Positions 20,842-29,543 of a DNA stretch of 64,000 nucleotides are shown piece by piece. A program made the translations under genes and the position numbers. The stretch comes from Actinostola sp. cb2023 (lineage: Eukaryota > Cnidaria > Anthozoa > Actiniaria > Actinostolidae), in assembly GCA_033675265.1 (NCBI GenBank), contig JAUJYZ010001505.1, positions 309,337 to 373,336 of the forward strand, in the 5' to 3' direction. Within the stretch, counting starts at the first letter, position 1. Each line of letters starts with the position of its first letter. Below the pieces are notes generated by a model, which saw only the letters and a list, made by a program, of their open reading frames with translations, ran no database searches and was not told the origin of the DNA.

Positions 20842-21471
20842 TTAAATGTTAACACTCGGAATTTCTAAAAATATATCAAATGGATGTCTCAAACAAAAAA
20901 CAATCCTTGTATATTTTTCAGATTTGAGAATTTTCATGAATTCATTACGTTCTTCAAGCGGCATATTTCCTGCATACTCGTCAAATAAAACTTGATTTGA
21001 AATCTTACTAGGATTATAAAACGAAACGACACAACCAACGTTTTCACGAAATGATTTACTTACAGCTGTAAGGCATTGAGTAAGCACCCATAATGAAATG
21101 TTTTCATGTCTACCAGAGAAGGCTAAATTAATAAACGTGTTAGATCGTCGCTTCAAATCTTTGCTAGCAGCACAATCGTCTAGGATGATCAATGTTTTAT
21201 AACCAGAAAAAACCTCTTTACAACTGGATAATATCATATCAATCTCATCAACATTACTAGCATCTGGTTGAATAACTATAAATCTAGGATCGTTTTGAGC
21301 AAATCCTTGATAACTCTTATTTAAAGCATAAGTAGGACAAACCAAAACGATATATTCAAATATATTTCTAAAATGATTTCTAAGTAAATAAACCAGGAAA
21401 GCCGATTTTCCGCTGCAAGTCACACCCGATATAATACAGTTGAATGGTAATTGATCTTTCATGCATTCCAT
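20842..21471 (-). CDS. Polinton genome-packaging ATPase (FtsK/HerA-type, A32-like)
   Basis: A 209-residue P-loop ATPase. The Walker A motif is GVTCSGKS near residue 16, and the Walker B is TLIILDDC near residue 92. A downstream block NLAFSGRHENISLWVLTQ (about 113-130) matches the sensor region seen in viral packaging ATPases. It would pump element DNA into capsids. The length fits the compact ATPases of Polintons. The gene starts at ATG 21471 after TTATATATGG and lies between capsid and 207-residue genes, all leftward. It is intact in this copy. Confidence 0.88.
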   Translation of the reverse strand: MECMKDQLPFNCIISGVTCSGKSAFLVYLLRNHFRNIFEYIVLVCPTYALNKSYQGFAQNDPRFIVIQPDASNVDEIDMILSSCKEVFSGYKTLIILDDCAASKDLKRRSNTFINLAFSGRHENISLWVLTQCLTAVSKSFRENVGCVVSFYNPSKISNQVLFDEYAGNMPLEERNEFMKILKSEKYTRIVFCLRHPFDIFLEIPSVNI

Positions 21472-21481
21472 ATATAATTAA
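21472..21481 (-). promoter_or_regulatory. TATATAT box before the ATPase gene
   Basis: The coding strand reads AATTATATAT directly before the ATG, in line with other Polinton genes. Confidence 0.35.
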
Positions 21482-21496
21482 TTTAGGTTATATAAC

Positions 21497-22003
21497 TTAA
21501 TATAATATTGCCTTCAGATTTGAATTTTCAATCTCAAAAACAGCATCTCCCACAACATACATATAACAATTGGTGGTTCCAGTCCCTACCGCTGTTCGAG
21601 TAATAGTAAGACGTATGCCATCTTTAGTGTTATTCAAATGGAGTCCAGCTCCGTGTAACTCGTTGTCGGGAAATGTTCTCAGATCAATCCACACAGCATA
21701 TTTATCTGTAAAGAATCGTTTTTGTGTTACGTTATCGCTTATACCAAATCGTTTTATAACACTATCCCATATGTCAGTCTGTGTCATTCCTTTCGAGAAG
21801 AGGCGGTTAGGCATGCCATCGACGTTGATTTCTATTTTTATGATACTTGGATTAACAAACTTCTCAGAATCCCGGGCACCGGGTGTGTATGGATCTACGA
21901 ATAGCATTAGGATTCCTGTAAGACTACGTCGTGGAACGTTGACGTGCTGATTTATCGTGGTGTCTGTAGCTTTGTTGATAACGAATGACTTATGAAGAAG
22001 CAC
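21497..22003 (-). CDS. Polinton major capsid protein, C-terminal part
   Basis: A 168-codon frame in a different register from the upstream 262-codon frame. Beta-rich segments include SLTGILMLFVDPYTPGARD and AVWIDLRTFPDNELHGAG, and the protein ends in a strand-rich tail. Together with the upstream ORF it would make a protein of about 415 residues, the length expected for a double jelly-roll capsid protein. The frame of this part stays open upstream past its nominal first codon to about 22057, where the register change occurs. Confidence 0.7.
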   Translation of the reverse strand: MLLHKSFVINKATDTTINQHVNVPRRSLTGILMLFVDPYTPGARDSEKFVNPSIIKIEINVDGMPNRLFSKGMTQTDIWDSVIKRFGISDNVTQKRFFTDKYAVWIDLRTFPDNELHGAGLHLNNTKDGIRLTITRTAVGTGTTNCYMYVVGDAVFEIENSNLKAILY

Positions 22004-22740
22004 ATTTTCAAAATAGAAACCTTTCCCAACCTGATAGCTAATAGCAGCATCTTGAGAAAAAGAGTTTCGGAGTGAATCGTCTCATACTCTAATTCAATAT
22101 TAGAAAGATTATATCCATAATTTTTTGTATTATCGCTAGTAACACCAATAGCACTGCTCTGTGGTAAAGTTACCTCGAATATGAATGTGTCACTTAGAGC
22201 ACGCATGTTGAGAACACCGTGGTTATCAATAATACTATGTGATATTGGAATTCTGTACTTCGTTCCATGAATATTACTAAGAGTAACCTCAGATGCATCT
22301 GTAGATGTTTTATCAGCTGAACCAGTTCGCAATTTCCTCATATTCACACTTGAAACACCTTCACGAAGCATATCATCCCGTTCCCTAACAAGTTTATAGA
22401 GGTCTATATATGTATGATATAAGTCTGCTCTATTTAGATCTTGAACTACTTCTCCACTATAAACGATACGCATCCTCTCAACCAGAGATCGACTGAGGTT
22501 GTTAACAACTGTATTATTAACTTGACCCATCTGTAGCGTTAAATTAAATATTAAAGCTATACTACCTGGTACGAATACATATCCATTAGATAATTTTGGT
22601 ATACTAATGTATAAATTTTCACCTGGATTCGCTGACGAAGGTGAAAATGTCACCCTGTTTAATACTCTTTCGGCTTTTAAAGCATATACCTTTTTTGTCT
22701 CTCGATTAATATCAAGAATATCTGATATTGTATGACTCAT
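21952..22740 (-). CDS. Polinton major capsid protein, N-terminal part
   Basis: A 262-codon frame starting MSHTISDILDINRETKKVYA. Features include the FSPSSANPGENLYISIPKL strand region, SLVERMRIVYSGEVVQDLNR and SDTFIFEVTLP, as in hexon-like capsid proteins of Polintons/adintoviruses. After about residue 225 the frame loses capsid-like character. This coincides with an A5/T5 run at 22057-22061 where a one-base length change shifts the register into the downstream ORF. ATG 22740 faces the integrase gene across a 39-bp divergent promoter region. Confidence 0.72.
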   Translation of the reverse strand: MSHTISDILDINRETKKVYALKAERVLNRVTFSPSSANPGENLYISIPKLSNGYVFVPGSIALIFNLTLQMGQVNNTVVNNLSRSLVERMRIVYSGEVVQDLNRADLYHTYIDLYKLVRERDDMLREGVSSVNMRKLRTGSADKTSTDASEVTLSNIHGTKYRIPISHSIIDNHGVLNMRALSDTFIFEVTLPQSSAIGVTSDNTKNYGYNLSNIELEYETIHSETLFLKMLLLAIRLGKVSILKMCFFISHSLSTKLQTPR

Positions 22741-22779
22741 ATATATTGTATAAAGATAATATTCTTATATATTAATATT
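22741..22779. promoter_or_regulatory. Divergent promoter between capsid and integrase genes
   Basis: Only 39 bp separate the leftward capsid ATG (22740) from the rightward integrase ATG (22780). The spacer is almost all A/T, with ATATATT next to the capsid start and TATATATTAATATT next to the integrase start, so it probably drives both genes. Confidence 0.6.
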
Positions 22780-23766
22780 ATGGAAAAGAAGTTATCAAAA
22801 ATATACTATAGTCCTAAAGGCTATTGGAAAGGTTATGATGCTATAAATAAACTCTCTGATGCTACCAAAATTGATAAAGATATCACAAAGAGGTGGTTAG
22901 AAAAACAAGTATTATGGCAGATATATTTATCACCTCCAAACTATATCCCACGATATCATTGGTCTATTTCAAAACCAAATAAAATACATCAGGCAGATTT
23001 ATTATTTCTACCACATGACACTGTTAAAAGAAAGACATACAAATATGCTCTTGTAGTAGTTGATATAGCAAGTAGGTATACAGATGCTGAACCCTTGACG
23101 TCTAAGTTTTCAACAGAAGTATCTACAGCTTTCAATAAAATATATTCTCGACGTTTAACATGGCCTGAAACAATGATGGTTGATCCTGGTAAAGAATTTA
23201 TGGGAGAAGTTACATCGATTATGAAAAAACATAAAATAAAAATACAAAGATCTGAAGCTGGAAATCATAGAGCACAATCACTAGTTGAGCGCGCTAATCG
23301 AACCATTGCTGAGAAACTATTTAGCCACCAGTATGCTAAAGAAATGATAATGGAAAATAATGAAAGATTCCGTGAATGGGTTAAAAGAATGCCAGCTGTC
23401 ATACAAAGTATAAACAGTGGTGTTAAAAGAATTACTGGTAAAACACCGATTGATGCTATAAAATTAAAAGAGGTTGATGAAACCTATGTGAATTATAAAA
23501 GACCTGTTGGATTAAAAGAAGATAGACTCCCAGCAGGTGTGAAAGTTAGATATCTCTATGCTCCTGGTGAGCTGGAAGGTGGTGATAAACATCGTGCCAC
23601 TGATCCTATATGGTCAATGGGTATATATGATATATCACGAACTGTAGTATCATCTGATCAACCTGTATTATATTACCTCTCTGATGGGGCCCCAAAACGT
23701 AATTTTGTTAGAGAGGAGTTACAAGTTGTTCCTGAAGATACTCAGCTACCACCTGATACTGTATGA
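22780..23766 (+). CDS. Polinton integrase (retroviral-type DDE)
   Basis: The ATG at 22780 (MEKKLSKIYYSPKGYWKGYD) fits better than the frame's earlier 5' extension, which would overlap the capsid gene start. The product is 328 aa with an rve-type catalytic core. First Asp lies in HQADLLFLP (about residue 70), second Asp in MMVDPGKEFMG (about 130), and Glu in LVERANRTIAEKL (about 170). The C-terminal part (LYYLSDGAPKRNFVREEL) may be a DNA- or chromatin-binding beta domain. It would insert the element and make the 6-bp target duplication. It ends two bases before the convergent polymerase gene ends. Intact in this copy. Confidence 0.9.
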   Translation: MEKKLSKIYYSPKGYWKGYDAINKLSDATKIDKDITKRWLEKQVLWQIYLSPPNYIPRYHWSISKPNKIHQADLLFLPHDTVKRKTYKYALVVVDIASRYTDAEPLTSKFSTEVSTAFNKIYSRRLTWPETMMVDPGKEFMGEVTSIMKKHKIKIQRSEAGNHRAQSLVERANRTIAEKLFSHQYAKEMIMENNERFREWVKRMPAVIQSINSGVKRITGKTPIDAIKLKEVDETYVNYKRPVGLKEDRLPAGVKVRYLYAPGELEGGDKHRATDPIWSMGIYDISRTVVSSDQPVLYYLSDGAPKRNFVREELQVVPEDTQLPPDTV

Positions 23767-23768
23767 TT

Positions 23769-24536
23769 CTATTGTTTGAAACCAATAGCTAGGGTATGAA
23801 TACCATCCGCTTGAATATTTCGTTTGTCATCATCTCTAGATAATGCTATTTTATTAACCGTTTCAGTATAAATAGTATGTTTGTGACTTCTGATTACATT
23901 CATCTTTCTCATGACTTTTTGACCTTCGAATAGACATTTTTTATAGTCGTCAAATGTGATCTCATTTTTTACTACTGACCTTTTAACACCCTTACAACGT
24001 TTTCCAATTTTTTCATCATCTGTTTTATATGCGTATAACTTAGCTCTAAGACCTACAAATTCAGTTACTTCTTCTCCACATGTCTCGTCTTTCATCATCC
24101 CTATTACTTTTTTATTTACTCTTTCTTTGATTCCACTATGGTTTTCTGGATAGTTGGATGTGTCAAACTTTGTTTCAATATCTTTTTCAATGTCTTTATA
24201 AAAATCTTTTGTTTCTATTTCATACATCAGACTGTCTGTATCAGTAAATAATAGTTGTGCTTTCTCTTGATACTTATTTTTGATATAGTTATAATGGAAG
24301 TCATACATCAACGTCTTTGATAGATCTAAGATGCTCATTCCAAGATAGATTGGTTTATTGAATACTAATTCTGTTTTTGTCATATGGATGGCAACTAGGT
24401 TTTCTGAGAATATGGTTCGTTTTTTATAGTTTGGTTGGTTAATTAATTTGCTTGCCTGCTTTTCATTTGTTACTAGTTTTATATCTTGTCTGTTTCTAAT
24501 GTTTTCCATCGTTTTTCCAAATACACTGTTGTTCAT
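23769..24536 (-). CDS. polB: Polinton DNA polymerase B, C-terminal part
   Basis: A 255-codon frame with palm motif B near its start (MNNSVFGKTMEN, the KxxxNSxxG region) and motif C FTDTDSLMYEI near residue 95 (the DTDS catalytic aspartates). It is one base out of register with the 980-codon frame, whose stop overlaps the start here as TAATG. The register change maps to short A/T runs just upstream (about 24552). The ATG is internal to a conserved motif, so it is not a natural start. Confidence 0.85.
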   Translation of the reverse strand: MNNSVFGKTMENIRNRQDIKLVTNEKQASKLINQPNYKKRTIFSENLVAIHMTKTELVFNKPIYLGMSILDLSKTLMYDFHYNYIKNKYQEKAQLLFTDTDSLMYEIETKDFYKDIEKDIETKFDTSNYPENHSGIKERVNKKVIGMMKDETCGEEVTEFVGLRAKLYAYKTDDEKIGKRCKGVKRSVVKNEITFDDYKKCLFEGQKVMRKMNVIRSHKHTIYTETVNKIALSRDDDKRNIQADGIHTLAIGFKQ

Positions 24537-27478
24537 TAATTTGAAGAAATCTTTTCAAAATCGTTTGTTGCTTTTGTTCTAAGATCTGTGTTAAGACTGA
24601 TATACTTTTTCAACCAGTCTGATTCCTGGAATGTTACACCTCTATGAATTTTTGTTATCTTCAATCCGAGGCTCTCATATAGTTTTAATGTTTGATGGTG
24701 AATTACATAATTTTTCTTATCACCAAGATTTGGAACTAGTTTTTCAACTTTGTTAATCATTAACCTTTCTGGAGCTAGTGGGTATCCGTTATGCAAGTTG
24801 TGTAATTCGACTGGATACTCTAGATCTACTTCTAGGATGCATGGGTGTTTCTTCCAGCTCTTAATCTCTAATTTATTCATCCATCTAAACCCATGTGTGG
24901 GTAATTTTTCACTCATGGCCCATCCATAGAGGTTGTTGGCATCTAGATATTTTATGAATGTTGATTTTTGAGTTTTATCATAATTTTTCATATACTTGTT
25001 ATTAGCTTTAGCATATCTTTTTGAAATCATAGAAACACCACCACGAATCCTTTTTTCAATCATAAGAACCATGTCAGCATCACTTAACAATTCAAGGTTA
25101 ATCTTAGTCATCTTAAGCATAGAATCCCAACTTAAACCAGGACAGGTGTAGTACCATGCAGGATCTAATTTATAGTTTTTCATACAGACATCTCTAAAAT
25201 TCTCAAATACGTCGGCTAGTAGGACAACATCAGATATCAGATAGAGATTGTGGTATTCTCTCATATTTTTTATTATGAATGTTTTCCATACTTTCTGTGC
25301 GTGTCTATAGGAATCGTCTGAAATATCGCTATCATTCAACTTTGAATAGAATGCATCTTTTGGTGGAAGACATGTTTCATTTAGCTTCTCCAACCGATTG
25401 ACATAGTCATATGGATACACCCCTTTCATCAGTAATAGATCAAGCTTCTCTCCGTAATAGAACATACCCATATTTCTGAATTGTTCTTTCTTAAGATTCC
25501 CAACTAACGAATCAAGACCCATTGACATGAACTTGAAACTATCTATGAATCGTATTTCACGTTTTATGTTACATGTTTTTCCATCCTTGTTTATGAATGT
25601 ATCCACTATTATCTCTTTTTTGAAAGATATATACTTTTCCTCATTGTTTGGTATACAATCCACTTTACCATCTGTAACTCCTAGGTTTTTTATGAATAGA
25701 TGAGCGTCGTACCCAGAAAGATTATGAAATATCACTGGGATGTGTTTAGGTATTTTATAATTTAGATTGCAATCATTATGAGCCGCTCCACGATACCTTC
25801 CTGTAAGGTGGTCGTGGTCTAATACCTTATCTTTTCCTAACTCTTTTTCACAAATGTGGCACTCAGTTGCTTTCTTATAGTTTCTATTATCCTTTGCTGT
25901 CATTTTTACCTTCTTATTGTAGTTGAACTTTGAATATAATCCTCTAACAGACTTTTCTATTGAGTTCACAAAATGTTGACCTATATCATCACCATCACTC
26001 TTAGCAGTATACCTTACCATCTCTGGTTTATACAGCTTATCATCATAACATTTTATCATGAAACAGTAGCCTGAAGGTTTATGTTTTTGATACTTCTCGG
26101 TATACGATCTACCTTCATCAGGTTGGCATGAAGATATATTTTCTGTGAAGCATTCGAAATCTGCATAAATCACAAATGGTACTCTCATACTGTTGTTATA
26201 ATTCTTAAACTTTAGCATGGTACCTTTCTTTGGTAATTTTATTTTAATAGCATCTTGGTTTTTACAGTATTCAGAATGCTTTTTAAGGGACTTATCTGTT
26301 TTGAAACTATTGAGGCATCTTTCACAGAAATATAATCCATGACCGTTTTTATTAATCTGTGCTGAACACAGTCTTGACATACTCTTAATCCAACAGTAAT
26401 GGTTGGTCTTATCGTTTGAAATTAGAAGCAGATTTATTGTTTGTTCTCTAATATTTTTTTTACTAATCCGAAGTGGATATACTTCATCATCTTGATAACC
26501 ATAGACATTGACTCTATACTTGGTATTATTCTTCTCAAAAATACATATTTTATCAACTTGTACTGGGAAATCAAGACCATTCCAGTTTAATTTCTCTGCG
26601 TTTGCTTTCAAAACTTTTGAGATTCTTTCTGAATTTTTTTTTATTGGAAATATAGCATTAGTCATAGCCCATTTAAAACATTGATTATCTTCATTTTTTG
26701 TATTAACTATCGCTTCTTTCCTTTTTAATATTCTAGGGAGCTCTATATAAGATTTTCCAGAAATTGGTTTATATTTATCAATATTTATATCTAAGTTAAC
26801 AACTTTCTTAAAAATCCATCCAGAACCTTGATTTTGGAAGTTATCAACCTTTTCTAAGATCTGATCCTTAAAACGATTGTAAACCTCATCCAGATTGGTC
26901 GACTCTGTAACTATCTCGATCGTTGAATGAAAATATCCATATGTGTAAACCTTCTCCTTTTTGTCCATCTTATAAAATTCACACTCTAAGAGAAACTTCA
27001 TCTTGATAGGCTTTTCATGATGTTTTAGAAGGTTGATAACATCCTGTTTGCTGTTTTCTAGAAAGGTTTTCGAGTCTGTTTTTACCTCTCCTTTTATTCT
27101 GTAAGATTTCAGAAATCCTTTTAATGCAGAATTTTTCTGCTTAGCTTTAGTCGCAGGTACTTTGAGATTTTCATAGATATTATTGACTTCCTTTTTCAAA
27201 GCTTCAACCCTTGTATTAACTTTTTTTTTAATATCTTTCGGTACATACGATATAATCCAATCAGCAAATTTATTCAACTGATTTTTAACTAAGCTAGCAA
27301 TCTTTTTAGCCATATGTTTCAATGATGATGGTTGAAACCTCTTAGTTGGTTTTAGAATTGGTTGTTTTATTTCAGGTACTACTTGATCTAAAAGATTACT
27401 AGACATAAAAAATGTTTTTGGTTGTTTTTTAATAGGTTTTTTAATTGGGTTTATCTTCTTTTTCAATGTCGAGCTCAT
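24536..27478 (-). CDS. polB: Polinton protein-primed DNA polymerase B, N-terminal and exonuclease part
   Basis: A 980-codon frame starting in the right ITR (MSSTLKKKINPIKKPIKKQP). In order: a basic tail to about 40; a Lys-rich helical region that may include the terminal protein; a Cys/His domain about 270-380 (NQCFKWAMT ... NHYCWIKSMSRL); a C2H2-like finger CERCLNSFKTDKSLKKHSEYC near 390; Exo I YADFECF near 437; an HNH/endonuclease-VII-like block CHICEKELG ... DHDHLTGRYRG near 550; Exo II NLSGYDAHLF near 590; Exo III SDVVLLADVFENF near 750; palm motif A DANNLYGWAM near 850. Motifs B and C are in the next frame. It would replicate the element from its termini. The stop at 24536 results from a one-base register change in an otherwise open gene. 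Confidence 0.9.
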   Translation of the reverse strand: MSSTLKKKINPIKKPIKKQPKTFFMSSNLLDQVVPEIKQPILKPTKRFQPSSLKHMAKKIASLVKNQLNKFADWIISYVPKDIKKKVNTRVEALKKEVNNIYENLKVPATKAKQKNSALKGFLKSYRIKGEVKTDSKTFLENSKQDVINLLKHHEKPIKMKFLLECEFYKMDKKEKVYTYGYFHSTIEIVTESTNLDEVYNRFKDQILEKVDNFQNQGSGWIFKKVVNLDINIDKYKPISGKSYIELPRILKRKEAIVNTKNEDNQCFKWAMTNAIFPIKKNSERISKVLKANAEKLNWNGLDFPVQVDKICIFEKNNTKYRVNVYGYQDDEVYPLRISKKNIREQTINLLLISNDKTNHYCWIKSMSRLCSAQINKNGHGLYFCERCLNSFKTDKSLKKHSEYCKNQDAIKIKLPKKGTMLKFKNYNNSMRVPFVIYADFECFTENISSCQPDEGRSYTEKYQKHKPSGYCFMIKCYDDKLYKPEMVRYTAKSDGDDIGQHFVNSIEKSVRGLYSKFNYNKKVKMTAKDNRNYKKATECHICEKELGKDKVLDHDHLTGRYRGAAHNDCNLNYKIPKHIPVIFHNLSGYDAHLFIKNLGVTDGKVDCIPNNEEKYISFKKEIIVDTFINKDGKTCNIKREIRFIDSFKFMSMGLDSLVGNLKKEQFRNMGMFYYGEKLDLLLMKGVYPYDYVNRLEKLNETCLPPKDAFYSKLNDSDISDDSYRHAQKVWKTFIIKNMREYHNLYLISDVVLLADVFENFRDVCMKNYKLDPAWYYTCPGLSWDSMLKMTKINLELLSDADMVLMIEKRIRGGVSMISKRYAKANNKYMKNYDKTQKSTFIKYLDANNLYGWAMSEKLPTHGFRWMNKLEIKSWKKHPCILEVDLEYPVELHNLHNGYPLAPERLMINKVEKLVPNLGDKKNYVIHHQTLKLYESLGLKITKIHRGVTFQESDWLKKYISLNTDLRTKATNDFEKISSN

Positions 27479-27881
27479 TATATACTATTCTATACTATAA
27501 TTTTTTTTTAATAATAAACGCACCCCCAGGGATTAATTTGATAATAATATTAGATGAATCCACTATTTTCTGAACAATAAAAAATAAACGCACCTACTTT
27601 ATACCACAGTTTTCGAGTTTAACATATTTTATGGTATTATGAGATGTTTACTATGTAAAGTACTATTTCTGAACAATAAAAAATAAACGCACCTACTTTA
27701 TACCATAGTTTTTGGGTTTAACATATTTGGTTTAACATAACGGATTTTTCGAGATAGGTTATACTAAATTAAAATCCACTATTGTTGAAATAAGGACATC
27801 ATATACTTTTATTCAAAATATGATGGATCATTTAGTCGTAGATTACGCAAAAGTGAGCTCGAATCGGCCACTGCTATCTAC
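27456..27881. repeat. Polinton right inverted terminal repeat
   Basis: About 426 bp, reverse complement of 13490-13917. It includes the ATG and first seven codons of the polymerase gene; weaker homology goes on to about codon 38. TATA-like TATACTATTCTATACTATAA lies just before the ATG, so the promoter of both terminal genes is inside the ITRs. Confidence 0.93.
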
Positions 27882-27887
27882 TAATGC

Positions 27888-29543
27888 TTTTATAAAATAA
27901 CTACAAGGATTTCTTTCGTAAAAATCCTTTATTTACGCGAGATTTTACTGATCAAATTTGCAATTCTCCTGAAAAACGTCAGAAATCGCCCATCATCCAA
28001 TCAAATCTCACGAAAGAAATCAAATGGCAAAGCGACTCGACAACTTTCAGTTATCAGTGTTGTTTTCGGTTTAGTGTTTTGACAGGAAAAACGTTTTGAA
28101 GAATGCTATTTTCTGTCAGAAAATTACAGAAGAATGCTGGTTACCCTTCGTTTTGTATCCTGTGAACACGAAACACGAAGAAAAGTGAGAAAAGCTGAGC
28201 CGATTCAATGAAGACGAATCGTCAAACTTTCTGAAATATTTGACAACTTGATGAATGGAGCACGAAGTCAGGTAGCCAAATATCCACAGTTTTTGTCATA
28301 TTTTTGAATCTTTTCATCGCTTTTCTCGACAAGAATGTATAAACGATGGACGTTTCTGAGACATTTGAAGATATTTTTTCTCTTTGACATATTTTACTAG
28401 AGATATGAATGTCTTTGGCGAACCCGCCGTGTAGCTACAAGAATCGCTCTGTTTTCACTCTTTTGGGAGTATAAGCTTAAATACGCAGAATACGGCTATC
28501 TTTTCTTGATATTTTCAGTCGTACACTTGAGAAAATATGTATAGCTACAGAACTTACAAAATGGTTAGTATGTGATTGAGAAAACTGAGCCTTTATATTT
28601 AGCTTTCATCGTTTTTGTGAACAAAAATAATTGGACGATTCGTCGAGTCAGGTGTGTTTGAAATTGAAGCTCAATTCTTGCAAATTTTCGATTTAAAATA
28701 AGCAAAATCACATCTAGATAGAACTTGAACTTAACTAAACAAGAAAAACTGTAATTCTATGGCTTTTGTTTAGTAAATAAAACCTGTTTGACAACAGAAA
28801 ATATATATTTGTGGTCTATCAAATCCACTGCATCGCTTCAAGGTTGTTCAAGGTCATCGAAACCATGATTCTGTGCTCTCATAGAACATGGGTTTTCAGC
28901 CAATCAGAGCGTGCGTTATATCATAGTTATTTTATAAATATAATTGTGATTTCTGTATTGTTTATCGCGTGATCAAAACAACATGGCCGATGGTTCTCTA
29001 ATAATCGATAGGTATTATTTACAACCCCTTATTGCAACCAGAAATCACTGAAAATGCTCCAAATGGTGAAACTGGCTTTGAAAGGCAATTGAGAGTGATA
29101 AAAATCCATGGTATAAAGTTTTTAAGTAGTTGACTTAAAATAGTAGGTTTTAAGAAAAAAACAAAATGGCCGCCAGTCGCTCAGAAGAAATAGTGTTGGC
29201 ATTCAAAGGTTTACCGCTATAGTCCGACCCTACAAATGAATGATTGCCTTTACAGTGATCGTGTCTTTCACTTTCTTGTCTTGATTCTCAAGACTGATAT
29301 TTTTCTAGGACAACATTTGTGTACATGTATATCTAATTCAGAGTCAACTAATAGGAAACAAAATAGCAAAGCCAAGGCAAAGAGAAATCCAAGGCTGAAG
29401 AAAGGAACTGGGATAGTTTACAACCTTTCAGATATCGACGGAAAATAACTGAAATGTCGTCTTATTGTAATTATATCGTGAAGTTTCCGCAAGTGTCACG
29501 CAGCTGCTTACAAGATCTGTTGTGATTGGATAATACAAACAAT
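27888..29543. other. Non-coding stretch right of the Polinton
   Basis: No open frame longer than about 70 codons. Several stop-rich AT segments are present. TTATAAAATAACTA at about 27890 recurs inverted at about 28925, which may mark an old non-autonomous element. AACATGGCCG near 28982 and AAAATGGCCGCC near 29164 are ATG contexts common at 5' ends of nuclear genes, but no splice-supported exon could be assigned. Confidence 0.4.

Larger units (their letters stand above)
13490..27881. mobile_element. Polinton/Maverick element, full length (about 14.4 kb)
   Basis: The element is bounded by inverted repeats starting AGTAGATAGCAGTGG and by a 6-bp target duplication TAATGC (13484-13489 and 27882-27887), with a one-base ambiguity at the left tip. 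It holds the diagnostic Polinton set: protein-primed DNA polymerase B, a DDE integrase, an FtsK/HerA-type packaging ATPase and a capsid protein. It also carries several small membrane proteins. The whole element is AT-rich compared with the BEL element to its right. Five genes carry single-base length changes at short homopolymers. No adenovirus-type protease gene is evident. Confidence 0.93.

Noticed and set aside
27889..28938. Possible 1-kb element bounded by inverted TTATAAAATAACTA
   Set aside because: The arms are only about 14 bp and AT-rich, there is no target duplication, and no partner copy is seen.
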